Notes: generated by a model not told the origin, from the sequence alone. Positions 16,114 through 25,599 are shown, counted from the first letter of the stretch. The stretch: 64,000 bases of DNA from Nitrobacter sp. NHB1 (GCF_036964665.1 NZ_JBAMDA010000001.1:2394001-2458000), one strand, 5' to 3'. Program-made: numbers and translations.

Positions 16114-17463
16114 TTGACTCATTCCGGCCAGCCGGCGCCGCTCGAGGCGCGAAAATGCCAGTCCCTGACCGGACGCGTCCGGGTGCCGGGCGACAAGTCG
16201 ATCTCTCACCGGGCCCTGATTCTGGGCGCGCTGGCGGTCGGGGAAACCCGAATCGCGGGGCTTCTCGAGGGCGAGGACGTACTCAACACCGCCAAGGCGA
16301 TGCGGGCGCTGGGGGCAAAGGTCGAGCGGCGGACCGGCGACAAAAGCGGGATCGTCTGGTCGGTGCGCGGCGTCGGCACAAGCGGGTTCGCGCCGCCCGA
16401 CGCGCCGCTCGATTTCGGCAATTCCGGCACCGGATGCCGCCTGGTGATGGGCGCGGTGGCCGGTTGCCCGATAGTCGCGACCTTCGATGGCGACGGCTCG
16501 CTGCGCTCGCGGCCGATGCGGCGCATTCTCGATCCGCTGGAACTGATGGGCGCGCGGGTGGTCTCGCAAAGCGACGGCGGCCGGCTGCCGTTGTCGTTGC
16601 AGGGCGCGCGCGATCCGCTGCCGATCGTGTACCGCACCCCGGTCGCATCGGCGCAGATCAAGTCGGCGGTGCTGCTGGCGGGATTGTCGGCGCCGGGCAT
16701 CACCACCGTCATCGAGAGCGAGGCCAGCCGCGACCACACCGAGCTGATGCTGAAGCATTTTGGCGCGGACATCGTTTCCGTGTCCGACGGCGCACACGGG
16801 CGCAAAATCTCGTTAACCGGACAGCCCGAACTGCACGGCGCCGCCGTCACGGTGCCGGCCGACCCGTCGTCGGCGGCGTTTCCGATCGTCGCCGCGCTGA
16901 TCACCGCAGGCTCCGACATCGTGCTGACCGACGTCATGACCAACCCGTTGCGAACCGGCCTGTTGGCCACGCTGCGCGAGATGGGCGCCTCGATCGAGGA
17001 GAGCGAGACGCGCCTTGATGCCGGCGAACCGATGGCGCAACTGCGGGTGCGCGCCTCGAAGCTGCGCGGCGTCGAGGTGCCGGCCGCGCGCGCGCCGTCG
17101 ATGATCGACGAATATCTCGTGCTCGCGGTCGCGGCTGCGTTTGCCGAAGGCACCACCGTGATGCGCGGTTTGCACGAATTGCGCGTCAAGGAATCCGATC
17201 GCCTCGAAGCCGCCGCCGCCATGCTGCGCGTCAACGGCGTCGCGGTCGAGATCGCCGGCGACGACCTGATCGTCGAGGGCCGCGGCCGCGTGCCCGGCGG
17301 CGGTCTGGTCGCCACTCACATGGATCATCGCATCGCGATGTCGGCGCTGGCGATGGGCTGCGCGTCGGATGCGCCGGTCAAGGTCGACGACACCGCCTTC
17401 ATCGCCACGAGCTTTCCGGATTTCGTGCCGATGATGCGGCGGCTGGGAGCGGATTTCACATGA
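16114..17463 (+). CDS. aroA: 3-phosphoshikimate 1-carboxyvinyltransferase, class II type
   Basis: AroA joins shikimate-3-phosphate and phosphoenolpyruvate to give EPSP in aromatic amino-acid synthesis. The 449-residue protein follows the Agrobacterium-like class II pattern: [68 protein letters not shown] and [12 protein letters not shown]. The phosphoenolpyruvate-site loop reads FGNSGTGCR with Gly at residue 105, where the glyphosate-tolerant CP4 enzyme has Ala. TTG is used as start, with AAAGGA upstream. Its last four bases overlap cmk. Confidence 0.95.
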   Translation: MTHSGQPAPLEARKCQSLTGRVRVPGDKSISHRALILGALAVGETRIAGLLEGEDVLNTAKAMRALGAKVERRTGDKSGIVWSVRGVGTSGFAPPDAPLDFGNSGTGCRLVMGAVAGCPIVATFDGDGSLRSRPMRRILDPLELMGARVVSQSDGGRLPLSLQGARDPLPIVYRTPVASAQIKSAVLLAGLSAPGITTVIESEASRDHTELMLKHFGADIVSVSDGAHGRKISLTGQPELHGAAVTVPADPSSAAFPIVAALITAGSDIVLTDVMTNPLRTGLLATLREMGASIEESETRLDAGEPMAQLRVRASKLRGVEVPAARAPSMIDEYLVLAVAAAFAEGTTVMRGLHELRVKESDRLEAAAAMLRVNGVAVEIAGDDLIVEGRGRVPGGGLVATHMDHRIAMSALAMGCASDAPVKVDDTAFIATSFPDFVPMMRRLGADFT

Positions 17464-18089
17464 TCATCGCCATCGACGGACCTGCAGCATCGGGGAAAGG
17501 CACGCTCGGCAAGCGGCTGGCGCATCACTATCACTTTCGCCATCTCGATACCGGGGTGATCTATCGCGCGGTTGCCAAGGCCCTGCTCGACGCCGGCGCG
17601 GACCCGGCCGACGAGGCGCTCGCGGTCGCGGCCGCGCTTGAGCTCGATCCGGAAAAATTCGGCCATCCGGCCCTGAAAACCCAGACAGTCGGCGAGGTCG
17701 CCTCGGTGGTGTCGGCGTTTCCCCGGGTGCGCGAGGCGCTGCTGACGTTCCAGCGCCAGTTCGCCGCCGAACCGCCGGGCGCGGTGCTCGACGGCCGCGA
17801 CATCGGCACCGTGATCTGTCCCGATGCCGACGTGAAGATTTTCGTGGTGGCCGATCCGGTCGTGCGGGCCCGGCGGCGTACGCTGGAGGCGCGCTCGCGC
17901 GGCGAGGACGCCGACGAGGCGGTGGTTCTGGCGGATATCCTCAAGCGCGACGAACGCGACCGCAACCGGTCCATCGCGCCGCTGAAGGCGGCCGCCGACG
18001 CCCATGTGCTGGATAATTCCAACCTCGACATCGAGGCCGGCCTGAAAGCCGCCATCGCCATCGTCGAGGCGGTGAAGGCGGCCCGCTAG
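17460..18089 (+). CDS. cmk: Cytidylate kinase
   Basis: Cmk phosphorylates CMP and dCMP to the diphosphates. The 209-residue protein has the P-loop [14 protein letters not shown] at residues 7-20, the short [16 protein letters not shown] segment of the CMP site, [20 protein letters not shown] and the lid-region arginines RDERDRNRS. Size and motifs are normal. It overlaps aroA by four bases (ATGA), which implies coupled translation, and precedes rpsA after a 414-base gap. aroA-cmk-rpsA is a widely conserved order. Confidence 0.96.
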   Translation: MIIAIDGPAASGKGTLGKRLAHHYHFRHLDTGVIYRAVAKALLDAGADPADEALAVAAALELDPEKFGHPALKTQTVGEVASVVSAFPRVREALLTFQRQFAAEPPGAVLDGRDIGTVICPDADVKIFVVADPVVRARRRTLEARSRGEDADEAVVLADILKRDERDRNRSIAPLKAAADAHVLDNSNLDIEAGLKAAIAIVEAVKAAR

Positions 18090-18503
18090 CGCTATTCCGG
18101 TTTTGACGGAATCACCGGGAAATCGGGACTTTTAAGACTGTCCGCGCCATCACGACGCTGCGGGACGCGGATTCCGGGCTTGCCGCAGTGGCGCTTGGCC
18201 GTTATATCCTGCGCGTCCGGGCCATCACCGATAGTGTCGAGACCGCCCGAGCGGGCCGGCCGGAGTTTCAAACTCCCGCCGTCATTGGAGGAACGTCCGC
18301 TCAGTCTCGATGTCGATCGTTCTGCGGTCGATCGCGCCTGAAAGACCCCGGACCACATCAACGTTTCGAGCGTGAAGGCTTGCTGCCGGCCCATTGTTGC
18401 ATGTTCCCGCACGACGGTCGTCAGGATTGCGGACCCCTGACCCTTCCCGCGCGATACGCCCATCAACCCGAACAGCCGGCAAGTATCCCGCATTGGAGAA
18501 CAA
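18090..18503 (+). promoter_or_regulatory. 414-base gap before rpsA, probable promoter and 5' leader
   Basis: No credible gene is seen on either strand. A small frame starts at ATG 18309 (21 codons), but the nearest Shine-Dalgarno-like GGAGGA (about 18286) is too far from it. S1 genes are often autoregulated through the leader, so the region is a likely control site. I could not derive a convincing fold by eye. Confidence 0.4.
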
Positions 18504-20204
18504 ATGGCTTCGACTGATACCTACAACCCGTCCCGCGACGATTTCGCCGCGATGCTCGATGAGTCCTTCGCCGGCGGCAGCCTGCAGGAAAGCTCCGTCA
18601 TCAAGGGCAAGGTGGTTGCGATCGAGAAGGACATGGCCGTCATCGACGTCGGCCTCAAGACCGAAGGCCGCGTGGCGCTGCGCGAATTCGCCGGACCCGG
18701 CCGCGAGAATTCCCTGAAGGTCGGCGACGAGGTCGAGGTGTTCCTCGATCGCATCGAGAACGCGCTCGGCGAGGCCGTGCTGTCGCGCGACAAGGCGCGC
18801 CGCGAGGAGAGCTGGGGCAAGCTCGAAAAGGCGTTCCAGAACAACGAGAAGGTCCACGGCGTCATCTTCAATCAGGTCAAGGGCGGCTTCACCGTCGATC
18901 TCGACGGAGCGGTGGCCTTCCTGCCGCGCTCGCAGGTGGACATCCGCCCGATCCGCGACGTCGGCCCGCTGATGAACAACACCCAGCCGTTCCAGATCCT
19001 CAAGATGGATCGCCGCCGCGGCAACATCGTCGTCTCCCGCCGCACGGTTCTGGAAGAGACCCGCGCCGAGCAGCGCCAGGAACTGGTGCAGAACCTCGAA
19101 GAGGGTCAGGTGATCGACGGCGTCGTCAAGAACATCACCGACTACGGCGCGTTCGTCGATCTCGGTGGCATCGACGGCCTGTTGCACGTCACCGACATCG
19201 CCTGGCGCCGCGTCAACCATCCGACCGAGGTGCTGGCCATCGGCCAGACGGTGAAGGTCAAGATCATCAAGATCAACCACGAGACCCACCGCATCTCGCT
19301 CGGCATGAAGCAGCTCCTCGACGATCCGTGGCAGGGGATCGAGGCGAAGTATCCGCTCAACGCCCGCTACACCGGCCGCGTCACCAACATCACCGACTAC
19401 GGCGCGTTCGTCGAACTGGAGCCGGGCATCGAGGGCCTGATCCACGTTTCCGAGATGTCGTGGACCAAGAAGAACATGCACCCCGGCAAGATCGTCTCGA
19501 CCTCGCAGGAAGTCGAGGTGCAGGTACTCGAGGTCGACAGCGTCAAGCGCCGGATTTCGCTCGGCCTCAAGCAGACCATGCGCAACCCGTGGGAAGCGTT
19601 CGTCGAGAAGCACCCGGTCGGTTCGACCGTGGAGGGCGAGGTCAAGAACAAAACCGAGTTCGGCCTGTTCCTCGGCCTTGAGGGCGACGTTGACGGCATG
19701 GTCCATCTCTCCGACCTCGACTGGAAACAGCCCGGCGAGCAGGTCATCGACAACTTCAAGCGCGGCGACATGGTCAAGGCCGTCGTGCTCGACGTCGACG
19801 TCGAGAAGGAGCGCATCTCGCTCGGCGTCAAGCAGCTCGAAGGCGACCCGTTCGCCGAGCCGGGCGACGTCAAGAAGGGCGCGGTCGTGACCTGCGAGGT
19901 GTTGGAAATCAAGGACGGCGGCATCGAGGTGCAGATCGCCGGCACCGAGTTCCAGACCTTCATCAAGCGCTCGGAACTGGCGCGCGACCGCAACGACCAG
20001 CGCAGCGAGCGTTTCGCCGTCGGCGAGAAGGTCGATGCCCGCGTCATCCAGTTCGACAGGAAGGCCCGCAAGGTGCAGGTCTCGATCAAGGCGCTTGAAG
20101 TCGCCGAAGAGAAGGAAGCCATTGCGCAATACGGCTCCTCCGATTCGGGCGCGACGCTGGGCGACATCCTCGGCACCGCGCTGAAGCAGCGCACCGACAA
20201 GTAA
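18504..20204 (+). CDS. rpsA: 30S ribosomal protein S1
   Basis: S1 brings mRNA to the 30S subunit. The 566-residue protein contains six S1 (OB-fold) repeats. The last four are the most regular, for example GQVIDGVVKNITDYGAFVDL followed by GGIDGLLHVTDIAWRR, and GRVTNITDYGAFVELEPGIE followed by GLIHVSEMSW. The N-terminal DDFAAMLDESF start is typical of alphaproteobacterial S1. GGAGA is the ribosome site. It follows cmk and ends in a strong intrinsic terminator. Long open frames on the opposite strand are composition shadows. Confidence 0.97.
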   Translation: MASTDTYNPSRDDFAAMLDESFAGGSLQESSVIKGKVVAIEKDMAVIDVGLKTEGRVALREFAGPGRENSLKVGDEVEVFLDRIENALGEAVLSRDKARREESWGKLEKAFQNNEKVHGVIFNQVKGGFTVDLDGAVAFLPRSQVDIRPIRDVGPLMNNTQPFQILKMDRRRGNIVVSRRTVLEETRAEQRQELVQNLEEGQVIDGVVKNITDYGAFVDLGGIDGLLHVTDIAWRRVNHPTEVLAIGQTVKVKIIKINHETHRISLGMKQLLDDPWQGIEAKYPLNARYTGRVTNITDYGAFVELEPGIEGLIHVSEMSWTKKNMHPGKIVSTSQEVEVQVLEVDSVKRRISLGLKQTMRNPWEAFVEKHPVGSTVEGEVKNKTEFGLFLGLEGDVDGMVHLSDLDWKQPGEQVIDNFKRGDMVKAVVLDVDVEKERISLGVKQLEGDPFAEPGDVKKGAVVTCEVLEIKDGGIEVQIAGTEFQTFIKRSELARDRNDQRSERFAVGEKVDARVIQFDRKARKVQVSIKALEVAEEKEAIAQYGSSDSGATLGDILGTALKQRTDK

Positions 20205-20231
20205 GCGTCAGCTTCTTTATTGCAGCCGACC

Positions 20232-20266
20232 AAAGGCTCCGGTTTCGACCGGAGCCTTTTTGTTTT
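20232..20266 (+). terminator. Intrinsic terminator of rpsA
   Basis: AAAGGCTCCGG and CCGGAGCCTTT form an 11-bp stem around TTTCGA, followed by TTGTTTT. It lies 28 bases after the rpsA stop. Confidence 0.92.
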
Positions 20267-20396
20267 GCAGTAAGTGGTGCGGCGCTGGAACCCATGCGCG
20301 GTACTCGCGTTTCCTATGGTACGAAAGTCTTCCGCAGCGAGCGGGCCGGGGTTATCGCTCCCGGCTTCGCGGAAACGATGGATGAACGATCGGGCT

Positions 20397-21158
20397 TTAG
20401 ATCGTTTTTTCCGGCCAGCGGCACAGGTCGTTGATCAGGCACACCGCGCAGCGCGGCGATCGCGCCAGGCAGGTGTAGCGTCCGTGCAGGATTAGCCAGT
20501 GATGCGCATGCAGCATGAACTCGTCCGGGATCACGCGCTCAAGTCCGAGTTCAACCTCGAGCGGCGTCTTGCCCGGCGCCATGCCGGTGCGATTGCCGAC
20601 ACGAAAGACATGGGTGTCAACCGCCATGGTGTGCTCCCCGAACGCCATATTGAGCACGACGTTTGCGGTCTTGCGGCCCGCGCCGGGCAGCGATTCGATT
20701 CCGGCACGGCTGCGCGGGACTTCGCCATTGAAATCCGCAAGCAGTTTTTCCGACAGCGCGATGATGTTCCTCGCCTTGTTGCGGTAGAGCCCGATGGTCT
20801 TGATGGTATCGCGGACCTTCTCCTCGCCGAGCGCCAGCATCCTGGCGGGCGTATCGGCGACCGCGAACAGGGCGCGGGTCGCCTTGTTGACACCGGCATC
20901 GGTCGCCTGCGCGGACAGCACCACCGCGACCAGCAGCGTATAGGGGTTGAGATGCTCGAGTTCGCCTTTCGGCTCGGGATTGGCGTTGCGGAACCGCGCG
21001 AAGGCTTCCCGGATTTCGGCCCCCGTCCAGGGCCTGAGAGGCGGCGGGGGCGGTGGGAGAGCCGCCGACCCGCGTGCCGGCCTGGCGGGCCGCTTGGCGG
21101 CGGTCCCGACGCGAGCGGACTTCAGCGTTGCAAAGGTGCGGCGGGTGTTTTTCGACAT
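20397..21158 (-). CDS. nth: Endonuclease III
   Basis: Nth removes oxidised pyrimidines and nicks the abasic site in base-excision repair. The 253-residue protein has a basic, Pro-rich N-terminal extension of about 45 residues, then the HhH-GPD domain: LLVAVVLSAQATDAGVN, the helix-hairpin-helix LPGAGRKTANVVLN with the catalytic Lys, and VDTHVFRV with the catalytic Asp. The [4Fe-4S] loop is CLARSPRCAVCLINDLC, with the correct C-x6-C-x2-C-x5-C spacing. MSKNTRRT at 21158 is chosen as start; a longer open frame to 21386 would overlap the divergent gene. It faces away from the DUF2244 gene with 22 bases between. Confidence 0.95.
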   Translation of the reverse strand: MSKNTRRTFATLKSARVGTAAKRPARPARGSAALPPPPPPLRPWTGAEIREAFARFRNANPEPKGELEHLNPYTLLVAVVLSAQATDAGVNKATRALFAVADTPARMLALGEEKVRDTIKTIGLYRNKARNIIALSEKLLADFNGEVPRSRAGIESLPGAGRKTANVVLNMAFGEHTMAVDTHVFRVGNRTGMAPGKTPLEVELGLERVIPDEFMLHAHHWLILHGRYTCLARSPRCAVCLINDLCRWPEKTI

Positions 21159-21180
21159 AATCGTGGTATAGTGACTTCCA

Positions 21181-21705
21181 ATGACATTAGACAATAACCC
21201 GACCAGTCCGGAACTTATGGAGCAGACGCTTTTTTCCGCGCTTCTGACGCCGCACCGCTCGTTGACTCGAGCCGGTTTCATGGTGCTGATGACGATCGTG
21301 ACCGTGGCGAGCTTTGTCGCAGGGATGGTGTTCCTGATGATGGGCGCCTGGCCGGTGTTTCTGTTTTTCGGCCTCGACGCTTTCATGATCTATTGGGCGT
21401 TCCGGATCAATTTCCTGCGGGCGAGAGCCACCGAGGAAATTTTTATCACCCATTTCGAGTTGCGGGTGCGCCGCACCAGTCACCGCGGTCATATCGTCGA
21501 GTGGGTTTCGAACCCGCTCTGGGTGCAACTCGACCAGAAAATCCACGAGGAGTATGGCATTGAGCGGCTCTATCTGGTTTCGCGCGGCCGCCGGATCTCG
21601 ATCGCGAGTTTTCTTGGTCCGGACGAGAAATTAAGTTTTGTCGAAGCTTTATCGGCAGCGCTCCAACTCGCGAAACGTGGCCCGACCTACAATCCGCTCA
21701 CTTGA
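21181..21705 (+). CDS. DUF2244 domain membrane protein
   Basis: The 174-residue protein has a cytoplasmic N-terminus (FSALLTPHRSLTRAGF), two adjacent membrane helices at about residues 33-77 (VLMTIVTVASFVAGMVFLMM and the following hydrophobic stretch) and a C-terminal PH-like beta domain (EEIFITHFELRVRRTSHRG, ERLYLVSRGRRISIASFLGP). DUF2244 has no established function. Its stop overlaps the open frame of the Ada-like gene, so the two are probably cotranscribed. Confidence 0.88.
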   Translation: MTLDNNPTSPELMEQTLFSALLTPHRSLTRAGFMVLMTIVTVASFVAGMVFLMMGAWPVFLFFGLDAFMIYWAFRINFLRARATEEIFITHFELRVRRTSHRGHIVEWVSNPLWVQLDQKIHEEYGIERLYLVSRGRRISIASFLGPDEKLSFVEALSAALQLAKRGPTYNPLT

Positions 21706-21758
21706 AGCCGTCCCGGAAATCGGGTGGCTGCGACACAGCAGCCGTCCTACAGTCGGTT

Positions 21759-22667
21759 ATGATGACGTTTGCAAAAAGTCTTGCTCTGAATGATGCGCGC
21801 CTCACACAGCCGGGCGCGCAGAGTGCGGCGTTGCGCGACTACGATACGGTGCGGCGCGCGATCGCTTTCATCTCGGAAAATTGGCGCACGCAGCCGACCA
21901 TCGCAGCGATGGCCGACGCCGCCGCGGTGACGCCGGATGAACTGCATCATCTTTTCCGCCGCTGGGCGGGCCTGACGCCGAAAGCCTTCATGCAGGCGCT
22001 GACGCTCGACCACGCCAGGGGGCTATTGCGCAAGTCCGCCAGCGTGCTCGACGCCGCCCTCGACTCCGGCCTCTCGGGTCCGGGCCGCCTGCACGACCTG
22101 TTTGTCACGCATGAGGCGATGTCCCCCGGCGAATGGAAGAACGGCGGCGCCGGCACAAGACTGGCTTTCGGCTTCCACCCCTCGCCGTTCGGCACCGCGA
22201 TTGTGATCGCCAGCAGCCGCGGCCTCGCGGGACTCGCTTTCGCCGACGCCGGCGAGGAGCAGACCGCGCTGGCCGATATGAAACGGCGCTGGCCCAACGC
22301 AACTTATGTCGAGGATCATGCCGGAACGGCGGCGCTTGCGCAGCGCGTGTTCGATACAAAACTCTGGCGGCCGGATCAGCCGTTGCGTGTGGTTCTGATC
22401 GGGACGGATTTCGAGGTGCGGGTCTGGGAGACCCTGCTCAGAATTCCCATGGGCAACGCCGCGACCTATTCAGGCATCGCCGCCAACATAGACCGCCCGA
22501 AAGCCTCGCGCGCCGTCGGCTCCGCGGTCGGCAAGAACCCCGTGTCGTTCGTCGTTCCCTGCCATCGCGTGATCGGCAAGAGCGGCGCACTGACCGGGTA
22601 TCACTGGGGAATCACCCGCAAGCAGGCGATACTGGGTTGGGAAGCCGGGCAGGTCGGCCTCGACTGA
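21759..22667 (+). CDS. Methylated-DNA--protein-cysteine methyltransferase with AraC domain (Ada-like)
   Basis: The protein (302 residues from the paired ATG at 21759) joins an AraC-type helix-turn-helix (about residues 30-125, DYDTVRRAIAFISENWRTQP to the MSPGEWK region) to an O6-alkylguanine transferase domain ending in the active-site motif FVVPCHRVIG. Full Ada also has an N-terminal zinc domain with a methyl-phosphotriester-accepting Cys; that domain is missing. It should repair O6-methylguanine, but classical Ada-style activation by phosphotriester methylation is not possible. The start is uncertain: the frame opens at 21702 and the ribosome site is weak. Confidence 0.88.
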   Translation: MMTFAKSLALNDARLTQPGAQSAALRDYDTVRRAIAFISENWRTQPTIAAMADAAAVTPDELHHLFRRWAGLTPKAFMQALTLDHARGLLRKSASVLDAALDSGLSGPGRLHDLFVTHEAMSPGEWKNGGAGTRLAFGFHPSPFGTAIVIASSRGLAGLAFADAGEEQTALADMKRRWPNATYVEDHAGTAALAQRVFDTKLWRPDQPLRVVLIGTDFEVRVWETLLRIPMGNAATYSGIAANIDRPKASRAVGSAVGKNPVSFVVPCHRVIGKSGALTGYHWGITRKQAILGWEAGQVGLD

Positions 22668-22674
22668 AAGCTTT

Positions 22675-23298
22675 TCAGGCCGCCAGATCAAGCTTCGAGG
22701 CCACGGTCGCATCGGGGTTCAGCCGATAGATCACGGGCGCACCGGTCGCAAGTTCGCGCTTGAGAATCTGCTCGGGCGACAGTTTTTCCAGCACCATGAC
22801 AAGCGCGCGCAGCGAATTGCCGTGCGCCGCGACGAGCGTGCACTCGCCGCGCAGCACGCACGGCAAGATTTCCTGCACGAAGTACGGCAGCGTGCGCGCC
22901 AGCGTATCCTTCAAACTCTCGCCGCCGGGTGGTGGCACGTCATACGAGCGGCGCCAGATCAGCACCTGTTCTTCGCCCCATTTCTTGCGGGCCTCATCCT
23001 TGTTGAGACCAGAAAGATCGCCGTAATCCCGTTCGTTCAACGCCTGATCTTTCCTGACCGGAATTCCGGTCTGGCCCAATTCCGCCAGCACGAGATCGAG
23101 CGTGTGCTCGGCACGGATCAACACCGAGGTAAAGGCTATGTCGAACGCAAAGCCCTGCGCCTTCAGCTTGCGTCCTGCATCTTTCGCCTCGGTCACACCA
23201 AGCTCGGTCAGATCCGGATCCTTCCAGCCCGTGAACAGGTTCTTCAGATTCCATTCGCTCTGGCCGTGACGCACGAGCACCAGAAGACGTTCGCTCAT
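22675..23298 (-). CDS. gpmA: 2,3-bisphosphoglycerate-dependent phosphoglycerate mutase
   Basis: GpmA interconverts 3- and 2-phosphoglycerate in glycolysis and gluconeogenesis. The 207-residue protein has the phosphohistidine motif [10 protein letters not shown] at residues 7-16, the [15 protein letters not shown] loop, [13 protein letters not shown] and the second catalytic His in [11 protein letters not shown]. At 207 residues it is the shorter alphaproteobacterial form of the 250-residue E. coli enzyme. It is downstream of dapB but separated by about 300 bases of repeats, so it is likely a separate transcript. Confidence 0.93.
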   Translation of the reverse strand: MSERLLVLVRHGQSEWNLKNLFTGWKDPDLTELGVTEAKDAGRKLKAQGFAFDIAFTSVLIRAEHTLDLVLAELGQTGIPVRKDQALNERDYGDLSGLNKDEARKKWGEEQVLIWRRSYDVPPPGGESLKDTLARTLPYFVQEILPCVLRGECTLVAAHGNSLRALVMVLEKLSPEQILKRELATGAPVIYRLNPDATVASKLDLAA

Positions 23299-23338
23299 TC
23301 TGCCTGTTCCCGCTTTTTCAATTCCGAAAGCCGCAAAT

Positions 23339-23605
23339 GCTAGTGGTCCGCTTCTAGAGCCTTTTCGCTTCTGATGGAATCAGAAGCGGGGCTCTATGAT
23401 TTTGATTTGACGCGTTTTCTTGACGCGAACCGGTATCCACTTCGCTCGAAAACGCTATAACATTCGCATCCCGTTTCAGCGGGCCTCTTGCGAATGTCGG
23501 CGTCGAAGGACCACTAGCAAATATAAGTTGCTGGTGGAGTTTTGAATTTGATATTCGCGTCCAGAAGCTCGCGGCCAAGTGGGTCGCGAATGTCAAATTC
23601 ACTCC
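23339..23605. repeat. Composite repeat element between dapB and gpmA
   Basis: An 11-bp inverted repeat (GCTAGTGGTCC at 23339-23349, its complement at 23508-23518) encloses a family A copy at 23354-23459 and a hairpin of CATTCGCA/TGCGAATG (about 23461-23497). A further long hairpin follows: arms 23536-23559 (starting GGAGTTTTGAATTTGA) and 23585-23605, ending two bases from the dapB stop. It fills the 308-base gap; no gene is seen. Confidence 0.82.
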
Positions 23606-23606
23606 A

Positions 23607-24422
23607 TTAGATGTCGCCCAGCCCGAGCACGTCGGCCATCGAATAGAGGCCGGGTGTCTTGCCGTGCGCCCACTTCGCGGCCTTCAACGCACCGTGCGCG
23701 AAAATCATCCGGTCTTCGGCATGATGAGACAACGTTATGCGCTCAGACGGACCCGCGAAGATGACGCTATGATCTCCGGACACGGTGCCGCCGCGGAGCG
23801 AGGCAAAACCGATATCGCCCGATTTGCGGGCGCCGGTGAACCCGTCGCGTCCACGGACCGCGTGTTGATCCAGCACGATCTTGCGGCCGTCGGCCGCCGC
23901 CTGCCCCAACATCAGCGCCGTGCCGGAGGGCGCGTCGATCTTGGCCCTATGATGCATTTCAAGAATTTCGATATCGAAACTCTCATCCAGTGATTGCGCC
24001 ATCCGCTTCACCAGCGCGGCGAGCAGATTGACGCCCAGACTCATATTGCCCGACTGCACGACAACCGTGCGCGAGGTCACGCTCTTGATCACCGCCATAT
24101 CCGAAGCCGACAGGCCGGTGGTGCCGATGACATGAACCAGTCTGCGCTCGGCGGCGATGGCAACATTCGCGATGGTCGCGGCCGGAACCGTAAAATCCAG
24201 GATACCGTCGGCATTCGCCGACAGCGACCAGAGATCTGCCGATACTTCGATTCCGTTGGCGGGAAGGCCGGCCAGAACACCGGCATCTTTTCCGATCAAC
24301 TCGGAGCCCGGCGACTCGAGCGCGCCCGCCAGCACCGCACCACCGGTTTCCGCTATCGCGCGCACCAATGCGCGGCCCATCCGGCCGCCTGCTCCTGCAA
24401 CAATCAAACGCATGCCGGCCAC
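23607..24422 (-). CDS. dapB: 4-hydroxy-tetrahydrodipicolinate reductase
   Basis: DapB reduces hydroxy-tetrahydrodipicolinate in the lysine/diaminopimelate pathway that feeds peptidoglycan. The 271-residue protein has the nucleotide-binding [20 protein letters not shown] start, the loop [14 protein letters not shown] and the catalytic segment [19 protein letters not shown] at 24422 (giving MAGMRLIV) is preferred because GAGGA lies seven bases upstream; ATG at 24413 is the alternative. It sits downstream of pmtA across 479 bases of doubtful content. Confidence 0.93.
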   Translation of the reverse strand: MAGMRLIVAGAGGRMGRALVRAIAETGGAVLAGALESPGSELIGKDAGVLAGLPANGIEVSADLWSLSANADGILDFTVPAATIANVAIAAERRLVHVIGTTGLSASDMAVIKSVTSRTVVVQSGNMSLGVNLLAALVKRMAQSLDESFDIEILEMHHRAKIDAPSGTALMLGQAAADGRKIVLDQHAVRGRDGFTGARKSGDIGFASLRGGTVSGDHSVIFAGPSERITLSHHAEDRMIFAHGALKAAKWAHGKTPGLYSMADVLGLGDI

Positions 24423-24901
24423 GACCGAGTCCTCAAAATACTCTCCGGGTATAGCGGGGGCTGCGTTTCCCGGCAACCGATCAGGCTCCGCATCGGCCCG
24501 CGCGCCGGGTTGAGGGACGTCGTAAGGCTCGACGATCCCAATCCCGTCTTTGGAATGCGGCGTGCGAGCCATGATCGCCGTCTGGTATTCCGGCGAGCGA
24601 AAGCGGCGTCGGCAATGCCGGTCGCATCAAGCGCGGTGATCAGACGATCGCCGTCCCTTCAGTTCATCTCACCGCGTGGTCCCGGCCGATATCAACTGGC
24701 GCACCGTCGCCTTTCAGCGCATCGGCGTCGGCCGGATGCTTCAGCCGTTCCATGTCGTCATAGGCGTCGCCGGCGAACGACAGCGCAAGCTGATTGGGAT
24801 CTCGCATTGTGCGATCCGGTGCGAAGCGAACCCGGAATGACGAGGATTTTCGGCGCGAACATCGGTCGCATTGCCGGGAAACCGGCCGCTGCACCGACCC
24901 A
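24423..24901 (-). pseudogene. 479-base gap between pmtA and dapB, possible decayed gene
   Basis: Two minus-strand stretches look weakly coding but do not form one gene. One runs from 24894 to a TGA at 24664 (from ATG 24804 it begins MRDPNQLALSFAGDAYDDME). The other is an open frame from about 24635 through [20 protein letters not shown] that runs without a stop into dapB. They are in different frames and separated by stops. I recognise neither, and the decay reading is only an inference. Confidence 0.3.
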
Positions 24902-25504
24902 TCAGCCCCTGCGATATACCCAGACGCGTGCAGGGGGCAGGTTCATCCAGATCCGCTCGGACGCTTCCGTCGAAATACCGGGCAGCGATTTGGGGATTGG
25001 GGGTACGACCGAATAGGTGAACTGCACGAACGGCGCGCCGGGGGCGAGCGCCGCGAAGGCATCCCGAATCAGCTTGAGCCGGGTCAACATCGGCTTGGTG
25101 ACAAGCGGCAGGCCGGAAACGACCGCCGAGGCGCGCTTACTCAGCACGTTCCATAGCGAATCCCGCAACGTGTAGGCATCGCCCTGAACCACCGTCGCCT
25201 GCGGGTAGCGGTCGCGAAGCAGGGCGCAAAACCCCGGATCGTATTCGACCAGCACGAGGCGCTTCTGATCGACGCCGTGCTCGATCAGCGCATTGGTGAT
25301 CGCGCCGGTTCCCGGCCCCAGTTCGACAACCGGATCGGTCGATCCGACATCGACGTACTGCGCCATGGTGCGGGCCAGGATGCGGCCGGACGGCATGACA
25401 GCACCCATATGAAGCGGTTTTTCGATCCACGAGCGGAGAAAGCGGACCTCGTCGTCGAGACGGAGTGGTTTCTTCAACGCACGCGCAGACAATTGCAGAG
25501 GCAT
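24902..25504 (-). CDS. pmtA: Phosphatidylethanolamine N-methyltransferase PmtA
   Basis: PmtA methylates phosphatidylethanolamine towards phosphatidylcholine, a major membrane lipid in rhizobia and relatives. The 200-residue protein is a class I SAM methyltransferase: LRSWIEKPLHMGAVMPSGR, the SAM motif VVELGPGTGAITNAL, the acidic LVEYDPGF and the post-II segment VVSGLPLVTKP. It belongs to the rhizobial soluble Pmt type by length and motifs. It lies 95 bases downstream of dnaJ on the same strand, so cotranscription with the chaperone genes is possible. Confidence 0.9.
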   Translation of the reverse strand: MPLQLSARALKKPLRLDDEVRFLRSWIEKPLHMGAVMPSGRILARTMAQYVDVGSTDPVVELGPGTGAITNALIEHGVDQKRLVLVEYDPGFCALLRDRYPQATVVQGDAYTLRDSLWNVLSKRASAVVSGLPLVTKPMLTRLKLIRDAFAALAPGAPFVQFTYSVVPPIPKSLPGISTEASERIWMNLPPARVWVYRRG

Positions 25505-25599
25505 TTTGCACCCAGGTGGGGGTCAACTACTGGCAGGAGATCAAACTTGAGTTATACACAGGTACAGCCGGCAATCGAAACGGTCAAGCTAAACGACCA

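Noticed and set aside
18282-20129. 615-codon open frame antisense to rpsA
   Set aside because: Codon-periodicity shadow in high-GC DNA; rpsA on the other strand has six S1 domains, and the antisense product resembles no family.
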